From JAWXUE01 sp044432925 (GTDB lineage Bacteria > Bacillota_I > Bacilli_A > Acholeplasmatales > Anaeroplasmataceae), in NCBI GenBank assembly GCA_044432925.1, contig JAWXUE010000003.1, positions 1-64,000 of the forward strand: a DNA stretch of 64,000 nucleotides, written 5' to 3'. Shown in pieces: positions 35,848-44,823 of the stretch (position 1 is its first letter; each line of letters starts with the position of its first letter). The position numbers and the translations under genes were made by a program. The notes beneath the pieces were generated by a model. That model had not been told where the DNA came from. It searched no databases and saw only the letters and a program-made list of their open reading frames with translations.

Positions 35848-36822
35848 ATGTCAGCAACAATAAAAGATGTAGCTAGATTATCATATGTTAGTGTAGCTAC
35901 TGTATCAAGAGTTTTAAACAATACAGGATATGTACACGAAGAAACTAAACAAAAGATTTTAGACGCTATTGAAGAATTAAATTACAAACCTAATCAATTT
36001 GCTAGATTTTTAACAGGAAAGAAAACTGGAATTATAGGAGTTTTAATTCCACATTTAAGGTCTTCTTTTTATAGTGAATTTGTTGATGGATTAGAAAAAG
36101 CATTTCATTCTAATGATTACAAATTAATGTTAGCAAGTACAAATGATTCTAAAATGCTTGAGAAAAATTATATAGATACATTTAAAGATTATAATGTAGA
36201 TGGATTAATAATAGCATCAAATATTTTAAATGAAGAAGAAATATTAAATTTCGGTAAACCTGTTGTTACTGTAGATCATAAAATATCAGAATGTATACCG
36301 TCATTGACGTGCGATAATTATAATGGTGGAAAATTAGCAGCTAAAGAATTAATGGATTGTGGTTGTAAAAATATACTACTTTTAAGAGGTCCTTCATTTC
36401 TTATGACTACTATTGACAGAACTACTGGTTTCTTAGAAGGAATAAATGATGGAGTTAGTGTTGAAACATTTGATTTTGATTTAGTAAATCCAGATAAAGA
36501 TATAATTTACAAACATTTAAAAAATAATCCTAAAATAGATGGTATATTTGCAACATCAGATATATTAGCAATTGTAGCTCTATCAGTATTAAATAAAGTT
36601 GGTAAATCAGTACCTGAGGGATGTAAAATAGTTGGATTTGATAATATATTTATGAGTTCACTTACTTCTCCTTCATTAACAACTATCGAACAACCTATTA
36701 CATATATTGGAATGCAGGCTTTTAATGTATTTAATAAATTGATTAATAAAGAAGATATAACTGACTTACATCAAATATTAGAAGTTAATATTAAAAAAAG
36801 AGGCAGTACTCGAATAGACTAA
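35848..36822 (+). CDS. LacI-family regulator of the alpha-glucan locus (MalR-like)
   Basis: 324 aa. HTH TIKDVARLSYVSVATVSRVLN, hinge NYKPNQFARFLTGKKTGIIGV, then a sugar-binding type-1 core ending in FDNIFMSSLTSPSLTTIEQP. It is placed tail-to-tail with malQ at the edge of the maltodextrin genes and has an operator at its own promoter. It probably controls the repeated TGTAANCGNTNWCA-like sites at 44.7, 53.7, 61.0 and 61.9 kb (inference). Maltose or maltodextrin is the likely effector. RBS GAGGGGG. Confidence 0.88.
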   Translation: MSATIKDVARLSYVSVATVSRVLNNTGYVHEETKQKILDAIEELNYKPNQFARFLTGKKTGIIGVLIPHLRSSFYSEFVDGLEKAFHSNDYKLMLASTNDSKMLEKNYIDTFKDYNVDGLIIASNILNEEEILNFGKPVVTVDHKISECIPSLTCDNYNGGKLAAKELMDCGCKNILLLRGPSFLMTTIDRTTGFLEGINDGVSVETFDFDLVNPDKDIIYKHLKNNPKIDGIFATSDILAIVALSVLNKVGKSVPEGCKIVGFDNIFMSSLTSPSLTTIEQPITYIGMQAFNVFNKLINKEDITDLHQILEVNIKKRGSTRID

Positions 36823-36856
36823 AAAAAATCACATCGTAATGATGTGATATTTTTTT
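36821..36856 (+). terminator. Bidirectional terminator between malR-like gene and malQ
   Basis: The stem ATCACATC / GATGTGAT (36828-36835 with 36841-36848, 5-nt loop) is flanked by A and T runs. Confidence 0.85.
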
Positions 36857-38303
36857 ATATATTTCTTTTATACTTAGTAGATAAGTTATTTAATTTATTT
36901 GTTATATCGCTTGTTAACGCCTTTTTATTCATACGCCATACCCAGTTCCCACCAAGTGTTGAAGGTATATTAGTACGCGCTTTTTCATCTAGTTCTAATA
37001 CATCTTGCATAGTAACAATAACATAATCTGCTACACTAGAGAACATTTTTTCAATCATAGACCAAACTATTTTTTCATCTGTAGTATTTAAGTATTTACA
37101 AACTTTTTTCTTTTCTTCAGAAGAAATTTCATTCCACCAACCTAAAATAGGTGGATTGTCATGTGTACCAGCATAACATACGATATTTTCATCATAATTA
37201 TGTGGTAAATGTTCATTTGAATCATCTGAACCAAATCCGAATGTTATTAACTTCATTCCAGGGAATTTAGTTTTTTCTAATAATTCTACTACATCAGGAG
37301 TAATAAAACCTAAATCCTCAGCAATGATAGGTAACTCCCCTAACTCTTCTTTTACTTTCGCAAATAAGTTGTATCCAGGTCCTTCACACCATTGTCCATT
37401 TATAGCATCTTCATCTTCTGCAGGAATACTGTAGTATCCAGCAAACCCTCTAAAATGATCTATTCTAGTTAAGTCGAAAAGTTTACTTGCTTGTTCTACT
37501 CTTTTAACCCAAAATTCATAACCTGTTTCATCCATATATTTATAATCATAAATAGGATTTCCCCATAATTGTCCTTTAGCACAAAAACCATCTGGAGGAC
37601 AACCTGCTACAACAGTCATATTTAAATTTTCATCTAATAAATAATTATTTGGATATTCCCAAACATCAGCAGAGTCATAAGCTACATAAATAGCCATATC
37701 TCCAATAAATTTAATACCTTTACTATTAGCATATGATTTTAATTTATTCCATTGTTTTAAAAACATGAATTGAACATAATTCCAAAAATCAGTATCTTTT
37801 TTATCTAAACTAACATCTTTATAATTTCTATACTTTTCATCCCACATTATCCAAGCAAGACCATTATGCATATATTTTAAAGTCATAAATTTAGAATAAG
37901 ATTCTAACCAATATTTACTATCTTCTACAAATGATATAAACTCTTTATTATTTACATCAAATTTTGAAAATGATTTTTTTAATAAATCTATTCTATAATT
38001 ATAAATATATTCATAATTAACTTCATCTTCATTATTTTCTAAATTAATTAAATCAGAGTTATCTAATAAACCTTCTTTAACTAACATATCTAAATCAATA
38101 AAATATGGATTTCCAGCGAATGCACTAAAAGTTTGATAAGGTGAGTCCCCATAACTAGTTGGACCTAAAGGCAGTATCTGCCAATAGGTCTGTTTTGCTT
38201 CAACTAGAAAATCTACAAATTTATACGCTTCTTCTCCTAATGTACCTATTCCGTAATTAGAAGGAAGACTTGATATACTCATTAAAATTCCACTTGTTTT
38301 CAT
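36855..38303 (-). CDS. malQ: 4-alpha-glucanotransferase (amylomaltase, GH77)
   Basis: 482 aa, cytoplasmic. It transfers alpha-1,4-glucan segments between maltodextrins, releasing glucose. Family blocks: GIGTLGEEAYKFVDFL, QILPLGPTSYGDSPYQ, the nucleophile Asp in RIDHFRGF (about residue 280), the acid Glu in AEDLG and TGTHDNP-like AGTHDNPP. It is the last gene of the operon that starts at 44603, 2 nt after malG. Confidence 0.96.
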   Translation of the reverse strand: MKTSGILMSISSLPSNYGIGTLGEEAYKFVDFLVEAKQTYWQILPLGPTSYGDSPYQTFSAFAGNPYFIDLDMLVKEGLLDNSDLINLENNEDEVNYEYIYNYRIDLLKKSFSKFDVNNKEFISFVEDSKYWLESYSKFMTLKYMHNGLAWIMWDEKYRNYKDVSLDKKDTDFWNYVQFMFLKQWNKLKSYANSKGIKFIGDMAIYVAYDSADVWEYPNNYLLDENLNMTVVAGCPPDGFCAKGQLWGNPIYDYKYMDETGYEFWVKRVEQASKLFDLTRIDHFRGFAGYYSIPAEDEDAINGQWCEGPGYNLFAKVKEELGELPIIAEDLGFITPDVVELLEKTKFPGMKLITFGFGSDDSNEHLPHNYDENIVCYAGTHDNPPILGWWNEISSEEKKKVCKYLNTTDEKIVWSMIEKMFSSVADYVIVTMQDVLELDEKARTNIPSTLGGNWVWRMNKKALTSDITNKLNNLSTKYKRNI

Positions 38304-38305
38304 AT

Positions 38306-39376
38306 TTACCCCTTTGTTGCTCCTGACATAATTCCTTCAATTAAGAAACGTTGGAATACCATGTATAATACTGTAATTGGTAAACCTACAATTAAAGCAC
38401 CAGCAGCGAATGCACTATAATGTTGATATAATGGATCATTGATGAATTTAAATAACCCAACAGCTAATGTCCATTGTTGTGTTATATCATACCCAGCAGG
38501 CGATCCAGCAGGCATGAAGTTTAATAAATAACCAGGTAGCATGTAGTCCATCCAAGGTGCCATAAACATTGATAAAGCAACGAATGTAAAGATAGGTACT
38601 GCTAATGGTAAAATTATTTTAAAGAAGATTTGTAATTTATTAGCACCATCCATCATTGCACTTTCATCTAAGTCTTTTGGAATTTGCATTAAGAACCCTT
38701 TAATTAACCATAAGTTACCAGGGATACTTCCACCTATATAAAGTATAGTTAATGCAGTTGGTTTACCTAATAAACCAAATTGATTAAATAATACATACAT
38801 CGCAATTAAACCCATAAATGAAGGGAATGCTTGTAAAACTAATAATGATAATAAACCTGCTTTTTTACCTTTAAAACTATATCTAGCAAATACATATGCA
38901 GCACCTGTAATTAATACAGTACCTACTGTCATATTGATTAATGCTATTTTTAAAGTATTCCAATACCATGTAGTAAAGTTAGTTTCTGTAAATAAATACT
39001 CGAATGCTCCAAAACTTGGATTTTCAGGCCATATTGTATTTAACATACTTGATTGTACATTTGAAAATGCTAATCCAAATATATAAATTACAGGTACAAT
39101 TACAATTACTGATAATACTGCTATTTGTGTTACAAGACCAAATTTAACAACTAAATTTTTCCATTTAAATAAGTTTTTAACTGATTGATCACTTATATTT
39201 CTTATTTTTGGAGCTTTTAAATAGTAGATTATCCCAAATACAGGAATCAGACCAATAAAGCCAGCTGTTAATTTTTTATATCCTTTTTTATCTGCTATAT
39301 CTACTGTTAAAGATTGACCCATTAGATATAAACCAAATAAAACTATAATTAAAACTAATAACCAAAATTTTTCCAT
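38306..39376 (-). CDS. malG: Maltodextrin ABC transporter permease MalG-like
   Basis: 356 aa. Two extra N-terminal helices (about residues 5-55) precede the MalG core (QIAVLSVIVIVPVIYIFGLAF onward). The EAA loop is DESAMMDGANKLQIFFKIILP. It forms the sugar channel with MalF and would need a MsmX/MalK-type ATPase that is not encoded here. It lies 4 nt after malF. Confidence 0.93.
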   Translation of the reverse strand: MEKFWLLVLIIVLFGLYLMGQSLTVDIADKKGYKKLTAGFIGLIPVFGIIYYLKAPKIRNISDQSVKNLFKWKNLVVKFGLVTQIAVLSVIVIVPVIYIFGLAFSNVQSSMLNTIWPENPSFGAFEYLFTETNFTTWYWNTLKIALINMTVGTVLITGAAYVFARYSFKGKKAGLLSLLVLQAFPSFMGLIAMYVLFNQFGLLGKPTALTILYIGGSIPGNLWLIKGFLMQIPKDLDESAMMDGANKLQIFFKIILPLAVPIFTFVALSMFMAPWMDYMLPGYLLNFMPAGSPAGYDITQQWTLAVGLFKFINDPLYQHYSAFAAGALIVGLPITVLYMVFQRFLIEGIMSGATKG

Positions 39377-39380
39377 AATA

Positions 39381-41708
39381 TTAATCCTCCTGGAACGCTT
39401 TAGTTCGACTTAAATTCCATGCAGTAACAGAACCTACTACAATGAAAATTAACACAGAGAACACTGACGCCATATTATAAATACTATAATCAACTGTTAA
39501 CTTATACATCCAAGAGATTAATATATCGGTATCCCCAGCGTACGCTCGGTCGATAAATCCATCATTTGGTCCCCCACCTGTAATAAAGTAGATTACACCA
39601 AAGTTGTTGAAGTTACCCGAGAATGACATAATAAGAATAGGAGCTGTTGAATATAAAACTAATGGGAAAGTAATCAATTTCAATTGTTGATATTTTGTAG
39701 CACCATCTATTTCTGCTGCTTCATATAAAGTTTTATCAATTGAAGTCATTACACCACTCATTAATGCCATAAAGTAAGGGAACCCTAACCATATGTTAAC
39801 AACTACTAATGTTGATCTTGTTAAGAAAATATTATTAACATTTGAGAACCATTGAATATCTCTTGGTCCTAAGTAGAATAATTGTTGTATAGGATTAGTA
39901 ATACTTTCATAAGGTACTCCTAATATACCCATTGAATTAAATACATCATAAAACCCTAACATTTCTACTATTTCATTAATTAATCCTGTTTCATTGAAGA
40001 TTACTGAGAATACCATTTGTGATAATAAACCTGGTATTGCCCAAGGAAGTATTAATATACATCTCCAAAATTTTCTAAATATGATATGTTCACTGTTTAA
40101 TATTAACGCTTGGAATAATCCACCAAAGAATACTGTTCCTGTTGCTAATACTGCCCATAAGATAGTCCATCCTAAAACTTTCCAGAATGTTGTACCAAAT
40201 GATGAACCTAATCCATCTGTAAAACTAAATAGATTTATAAAGTTATCAATCCCAACAAAACCAAAGTTTGAAATCATTGATTGAGCACCACTAATTGAAG
40301 TAAATGCTAATATAAATCCAAAGATAATTGGCATTATCGAAATGAACGCTAAAACAAATAAAGCGGGTGATAACACGATATATTCAAAACAATTTTCATA
40401 AACTGATTTAAAATATGTCTTTTCACTTTCAACTTCTTCTTTTTTAATTTTTTTGCTAGAAACTTTATAAGCATCTGTTGCAGACCATATTAATGGAATC
40501 ATGAAGAACGCAAATAAAATAACACCAATAATACCTTCTAATAGCACTTGTACTGAAACATGTCCCATAATCTCATAAGATGTATTTAAAGTTACATTGC
40601 TAGGCATTAAAGCATCTTGTACTGCCATATGTTGCTTGTAAGAATAGTTTCCTATTTCTCCTAAAGTTGTTACAGCCCAAAATGATTTGATAAATAACCC
40701 TGCTTTATCATAGAAGAAATTAGAATATCTAGTTTCAAATTCTTCTTTTAATACAGGATCTAATTCTAAAGCTACTTTAAACATTAATTTATTATAATCA
40801 GAAGATGTGTAAATATTTGATACTGTTTGATTATATTGATTGTTAACAAATGCTTTAAAATTATTTGTTCTTGTACCACCAATATATTGAACATAATCAG
40901 CACCAATAGCTACACCTGGTTCATAATATTCATACACAACCTTATAATCAGATGATACTACTAATTGGTAATTAATAGATAACTCTCTTGGATCTAGACC
41001 AGGAAGTGTTTCATATATTTCTTGTTCTACTAAATCTAAATAAACATCAGTACCGCTACTGCTTTCTTTATTTAATAGTAAATAAAACTCATTATTTTTA
41101 TCTCTAATAATACTAGTTCCTCTATAGTATCTAGTATACTCTGCATAATCATAAATCGCTTCATCACTAATAGCTTTACCCGTAACGGGATTTATTTGTA
41201 AAACATATTTTTCTCCTAATGTTGTAATCTCACGATAATATTTACCATCATTAACAAGAATCATATATCCTGTTTCCATTGGTAAATAATCAACATTAAA
41301 ATCTTCTTCTAAAACAGCAGAGCCCCCTGTTAAATCTCTAAATGTAACTTTACTATTTTCACGTAACTCTTCTACTAAATATGCTATAACAGCCTCTTCA
41401 TTGAATGCTGATTCATCTTCACTAAAATTAGTTACTTCATTATAATAGTCTTCTAATTCAGTATCGTTCCCTTTCGCTTTATTGTAATAATAATAATCTT
41501 CAAAGAAAATTTGTTCGAAATCATTACCACTAACTCTTGAATAAGGATCAATAACATCTCCATAATTACTTGTACCAATTTCTATAGATACAAATAGAAT
41601 AAAGAATAAGAAAAAGAATCCAGCTTTTAAAAATTGTTTATTAAATACTTGCCCTAAACCCCATATTAAACCAGAGGCTATAGCTTTTAATATGCTAATT
41701 GCTTTCAT
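39381..41708 (-). CDS. malF: Maltodextrin ABC transporter permease MalF-like, with very large extracytoplasmic domain
   Basis: About 775 aa. One helix lies near residues 28-43, followed by an extracytoplasmic region of about 340 residues rich in Tyr, Asp and Glu, then a helix at about 388-412 and the core permease helices with the EAA loop YEAAEIDGATKYQQLKLITFP. E. coli MalF (514 aa) also has a large P2 loop, but a smaller one. ATG 41708 (AGGTGG 8 nt upstream) is preferred over GTG 41720. It is separated from malE by a strong hairpin. Confidence 0.92.
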   Translation of the reverse strand: MKAISILKAIASGLIWGLGQVFNKQFLKAGFFFLFFILFVSIEIGTSNYGDVIDPYSRVSGNDFEQIFFEDYYYYNKAKGNDTELEDYYNEVTNFSEDESAFNEEAVIAYLVEELRENSKVTFRDLTGGSAVLEEDFNVDYLPMETGYMILVNDGKYYREITTLGEKYVLQINPVTGKAISDEAIYDYAEYTRYYRGTSIIRDKNNEFYLLLNKESSSGTDVYLDLVEQEIYETLPGLDPRELSINYQLVVSSDYKVVYEYYEPGVAIGADYVQYIGGTRTNNFKAFVNNQYNQTVSNIYTSSDYNKLMFKVALELDPVLKEEFETRYSNFFYDKAGLFIKSFWAVTTLGEIGNYSYKQHMAVQDALMPSNVTLNTSYEIMGHVSVQVLLEGIIGVILFAFFMIPLIWSATDAYKVSSKKIKKEEVESEKTYFKSVYENCFEYIVLSPALFVLAFISIMPIIFGFILAFTSISGAQSMISNFGFVGIDNFINLFSFTDGLGSSFGTTFWKVLGWTILWAVLATGTVFFGGLFQALILNSEHIIFRKFWRCILILPWAIPGLLSQMVFSVIFNETGLINEIVEMLGFYDVFNSMGILGVPYESITNPIQQLFYLGPRDIQWFSNVNNIFLTRSTLVVVNIWLGFPYFMALMSGVMTSIDKTLYEAAEIDGATKYQQLKLITFPLVLYSTAPILIMSFSGNFNNFGVIYFITGGGPNDGFIDRAYAGDTDILISWMYKLTVDYSIYNMASVFSVLIFIVVGSVTAWNLSRTKAFQED

Positions 41709-41738
41709 GTGTCTTACCACCTATCTTTTAAAAATATA

Positions 41739-41765
41739 GGTGGTCTAGATAAAGACCAGACCACC
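41739..41765 (-). terminator. Intercistronic hairpin between malE-like and malF genes
   Basis: A perfect GGTGGTCT / AGACCACC stem (41739-41746 with 41758-41765) is followed on the minus strand by a weak T-rich tail. It probably limits read-through from the binding-protein gene into malF (inference). Confidence 0.6.
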
Positions 41766-41775
41766 CACTTGTTTT

Positions 41776-43134
41776 TTAACCTAATCTTAACTTCTCAGCT
41801 GCAATATAACCTTTTTCAGCTGTTACTAATGCTGCTTGAATAGCAGTTGTACTTGTTGTTGCATTTCCTGTATTCCATACAGATTTAACCATTGTTTCAC
41901 CAGGTCCCCAGTAACTTGCACTACTTGGAATAACTGGCATTGGAATAGCTTTATCAATTTGATTTGATACAACTTGTAAAATTGGATCATTTTTTACATC
42001 CTCAGGTAATAGCTCAGTTTTTAAAGCTGGTAATTTACCTTTGTGATCATATAATAATTGCATTCCAACTTCACTAGACATAAATTCAACGAATTTAGTT
42101 GCTGCTTCTTGTTGATTTGAATATTTGTAAACTGCATTCATAATAGCTCCAGTAAATGGTTGAGCTTCTTTATCTTCTCCATCTACATTAATAGTAGGGA
42201 TAGTAGTAACACCAAAATTTTCACCTAATTTTGAAGAATAAGATTCAATCATCCAAGGACCAGAAATGATATAAGGTAATTTACCTTCTTCAAATGCTGC
42301 ACCTGAATTTTGAGAATCATGATTTGCTGTACCTGTAACAACAGGTTTTAAAGTATTTACTAACCAATCTACTGCTGCTGTTGCATTTGCAGTTGCTGTA
42401 TAGTTATCACCAGAACCTGTAGCAAATCCTACATTACTAGCATCATTTAAATTAACACCAAATGGATAGAATCCATGAGCTGAATAAGCAAATTGAAGCA
42501 TATAGTTATCAGCCCAATGTGAAGATTGACCTAAATAATAACTATTATTAGTTTCCATATATGTAGTTGCTTCTGCAATTAACTGTTCGAATGTTGTAAC
42601 AGGAGCATCACCTGAAATTAATGCTTTGTTATACATTAAAACAATTGATTCAATTGATTGAGGTACACCATATAGTTTATCAACACCACTTCCATCAAAT
42701 GCACCTGTTGATTCATTATAATTAACAGTACCGATTTGCATACCTAGTGGGTGAAGTGTATCTTCTAATCTAGTTTTAACACTATCACTTAATCCTAATA
42801 CTAAATCTTCACTAATAGCTACTGCTAAATTATCATGAGGTAATTGCCAAACATCAGCACCATTACCAGATGGACCAAATGTTTTTAATTTTTCTCTAGC
42901 ATCAGCTGTACCCATATGTTGATGAGATACTAAGATGTCTGGTTCTACTTTGTTAAATTCTTCAATTAACTCAGCTACATAATCACCTTTTTCATCATCA
43001 ATCCAAACTCTTATTTCTGTTTTAGGTTTAATAATATCACTAAAATCTATTATTCCTCCATTGTTTTCAGCAGAACATCCAACAAGGAATAATGATACTA
43101 ATGATAAACTCATTAAAGAAATTATTCTTTTCAT
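41776..43134 (-). CDS. malE: Maltodextrin-binding lipoprotein (MalE-like)
   Basis: 452 aa. Signal peptide with lipobox LVGC (Cys20) anchors it outside the membrane. Family-1 binding protein: EIRVWIDDEKGDYVAELIEEF, VPQSIESIVLMYNK, GPWMIESY and the C-terminal FVEFMSSEVGMQLLYDHKGKLPAL. It delivers maltodextrins to MalFG; the substrate is inferred from context. It lies 11 nt behind the secreted protein gene. Confidence 0.93.
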   Translation of the reverse strand: MKRIISLMSLSLVSLFLVGCSAENNGGIIDFSDIIKPKTEIRVWIDDEKGDYVAELIEEFNKVEPDILVSHQHMGTADAREKLKTFGPSGNGADVWQLPHDNLAVAISEDLVLGLSDSVKTRLEDTLHPLGMQIGTVNYNESTGAFDGSGVDKLYGVPQSIESIVLMYNKALISGDAPVTTFEQLIAEATTYMETNNSYYLGQSSHWADNYMLQFAYSAHGFYPFGVNLNDASNVGFATGSGDNYTATANATAAVDWLVNTLKPVVTGTANHDSQNSGAAFEEGKLPYIISGPWMIESYSSKLGENFGVTTIPTINVDGEDKEAQPFTGAIMNAVYKYSNQQEAATKFVEFMSSEVGMQLLYDHKGKLPALKTELLPEDVKNDPILQVVSNQIDKAIPMPVIPSSASYWGPGETMVKSVWNTGNATTSTTAIQAALVTAEKGYIAAEKLRLG

Positions 43135-43145
43135 ATTCTTTCTCC

Positions 43146-44603
43146 TTATTTAGTAACTGTAAAAGTAATTACTTTATCAGTTGTATTTCCCCACGCATCG
43201 ATTACACGTAATGTAACTTTGTAATCTCCTTCTTTACTAGTATCAACAGTACCTAGTCCTGAAGGTACGAATACTTTAGCAGTAATATCTCCATCACGAT
43301 CATCTGTTGCTTCATATTGAGGGAATAATTTCATATCAAATGGTTCTCCCCAAGGTACTTCAATAGTATCTTTTCCTCTTAGTAAAGTAATACTTGGTGC
43401 TTCTTTATCCATATTTAATACTGCTTCACATGTTTTAACAGTATCATCAAATGCTATAGTATAAGATGTACCTAAACTTAATTCACCTTTTAATGTAAAT
43501 ACGAAATCTTTTACTGAATCTGCATTTTTATCAAAGTCAATTGATTCAATTTCAACTTTTTTAGTTGAATCGTTAGTTTGATAAATTTCAAATAAATCTA
43601 TTGCTAAATTTACTCTTTCTTCTTCAGTATATAAAACTTCTTCTACTGAATTATCTAAATCAGCTTCAACTTTAACTTTTGGGATTTCAATTGTTGTTGA
43701 TAATGAACCAATTACACTTTGAGAATTAACTGCATAAGTTCCTGTATAAGATCCATTACTTGCAACTCCAAAATCAACGAATTTTAATTGGAATGCTTCT
43801 TCAACAAATGTATTTGACTCTTCAGCTGTAAATACAGTTCCATTTGCTACAGCCATAAATTGTGGCGTTCCAGCAACTGAATCTTCATTGAATTTTAAAT
43901 CTCCATAACTACTATGTTTTTTAGTATCATCTGACCCAGCGTAAACTAAAGCACCAGTATCACCAATTGTACTTGCTTCTAAAATAGCACCTTTAATATC
44001 AGTACCATCTGGAGCTCTACCAATTGTTTTAAATAATTGTAATGGAGTTCCCCATTCTGTTGCTGTATGTTCACCGATCATTCCCCATGAATGGAAACCT
44101 AAGTTATCTTCATATGAAGGTGAATAATAACTTACTAACATTAAATGATTTAAATCAGTACTTGAGTAAACAACTTCATCCGCTTTTGCGTTTTCAAATA
44201 CAAAAGCATGTTTAACTCCTGAACCTTTAATATCAGTAACATCAAATGTTAAGTCAGCTCCACCATAAGATAGTTTATTATCCCAGTCTGGTGTACCATC
44301 ACCAGCATCAAGTGCAGGAATAACACCAATACTATCTAAAGCATCAGCATATATAGGAAAGTCAGCTGTTATAATAGTACCATTTTTAGTAATAGTAACT
44401 TCATCAGTAGATCCTGCTGCACCTCTGTTCCAATTATGAAATACTACATTAGAATCACTAACTTGATTTCTAACAAATGTTAGTTTCAATGTTCCGTGTT
44501 CTGTAGATTCTCTTAATTCTAATGCACCAATTCCTAAAACAGTTAAACAAGTTCCTACTGTTAAGATTAATGCAAAGCTAAATAAAACTTTAATTTTTCT
44601 CAT
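43146..44603 (-). CDS. Secreted Ig-fold protein of the maltodextrin operon, function unknown
   Basis: 485 aa. N-terminal signal or anchor (residues about 5-28, VLFSFALILTVGTCLTVLGI). The N-terminal half (to about 270) is beta-rich and unassigned; its opening KLTFVRNQ...VFHNWNRG vaguely recalls carbohydrate-binding modules. At about 300-395 there is a segment like the Ig/pullulanase linker domains, and residues about 398-485 match the DUF5011-type Ig fold (EATDDRDGDIT...DWGNTT-like end). First gene of the malEFG-malQ operon. A surface glucan-binding role is inferred, not shown. Confidence 0.75.
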   Translation of the reverse strand: MRKIKVLFSFALILTVGTCLTVLGIGALELRESTEHGTLKLTFVRNQVSDSNVVFHNWNRGAAGSTDEVTITKNGTIITADFPIYADALDSIGVIPALDAGDGTPDWDNKLSYGGADLTFDVTDIKGSGVKHAFVFENAKADEVVYSSTDLNHLMLVSYYSPSYEDNLGFHSWGMIGEHTATEWGTPLQLFKTIGRAPDGTDIKGAILEASTIGDTGALVYAGSDDTKKHSSYGDLKFNEDSVAGTPQFMAVANGTVFTAEESNTFVEEAFQLKFVDFGVASNGSYTGTYAVNSQSVIGSLSTTIEIPKVKVEADLDNSVEEVLYTEEERVNLAIDLFEIYQTNDSTKKVEIESIDFDKNADSVKDFVFTLKGELSLGTSYTIAFDDTVKTCEAVLNMDKEAPSITLLRGKDTIEVPWGEPFDMKLFPQYEATDDRDGDITAKVFVPSGLGTVDTSKEGDYKVTLRVIDAWGNTTDKVITFTVTK

Positions 44604-44672
44604 CTAGTTCTTCTCCTTTTCTTTTTTTAACTAGCTGTATTACACTTATACTATATTATATGGATAATTAAA

Positions 44673-44686
44673 TGTAAACGCTTTTT
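44673..44686. promoter_or_regulatory. Partial LacI-type operator
   Basis: TGTAAACGCTTTTT matches the left half of TGWAANCGNTNWCA. It sits just upstream of the -10 (TATAAT on the minus strand) of the operon beginning at 44603. Confidence 0.45.
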
Positions 44687-44691
44687 TAGTG

Positions 44692-44705
44692 TGTAACCGG
44701 TATCA
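44692..44705. promoter_or_regulatory. LacI-type operator in the divergent malE/pullulanase region
   Basis: TGTAACCGGTATCA matches TGWAANCGNTNWCA at every fixed position. Confidence 0.65.
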
Positions 44706-44754
44706 TATTGATTACTTTTTGTATATTATAGAAAAAAAGGGGTAATTGCAAATG

Positions 44755-44768
44755 AGTAAACGATTACA
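44755..44768. promoter_or_regulatory. LacI-type operator upstream of the cytoplasmic pullulanase
   Basis: AGTAAACGATTACA has one mismatch to the consensus. It lies just upstream of the -35 position for the extended -10 TGTTATAAT (44792-44800). Confidence 0.6.
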
Positions 44769-44791
44769 CTATTTTTTAATAATATGAAAGT

Positions 44792-44800
44792 TGTTATAAT
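44792..44800 (+). promoter_or_regulatory. Extended -10 promoter of the cytoplasmic pullulanase
   Basis: TGTTATAAT, 24 nt before the ATG. No good -35 is visible. Confidence 0.6.
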
Positions 44801-44823
44801 AAAATTAAAAAGGGGTTAATCAT

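Noticed and set aside
33473..36822. Possible mobile or prophage origin of the two LacI-type regulators
   Set aside because: No integrase, repeats or composition shift; both fit carbon-control roles and sit among housekeeping or sugar genes.
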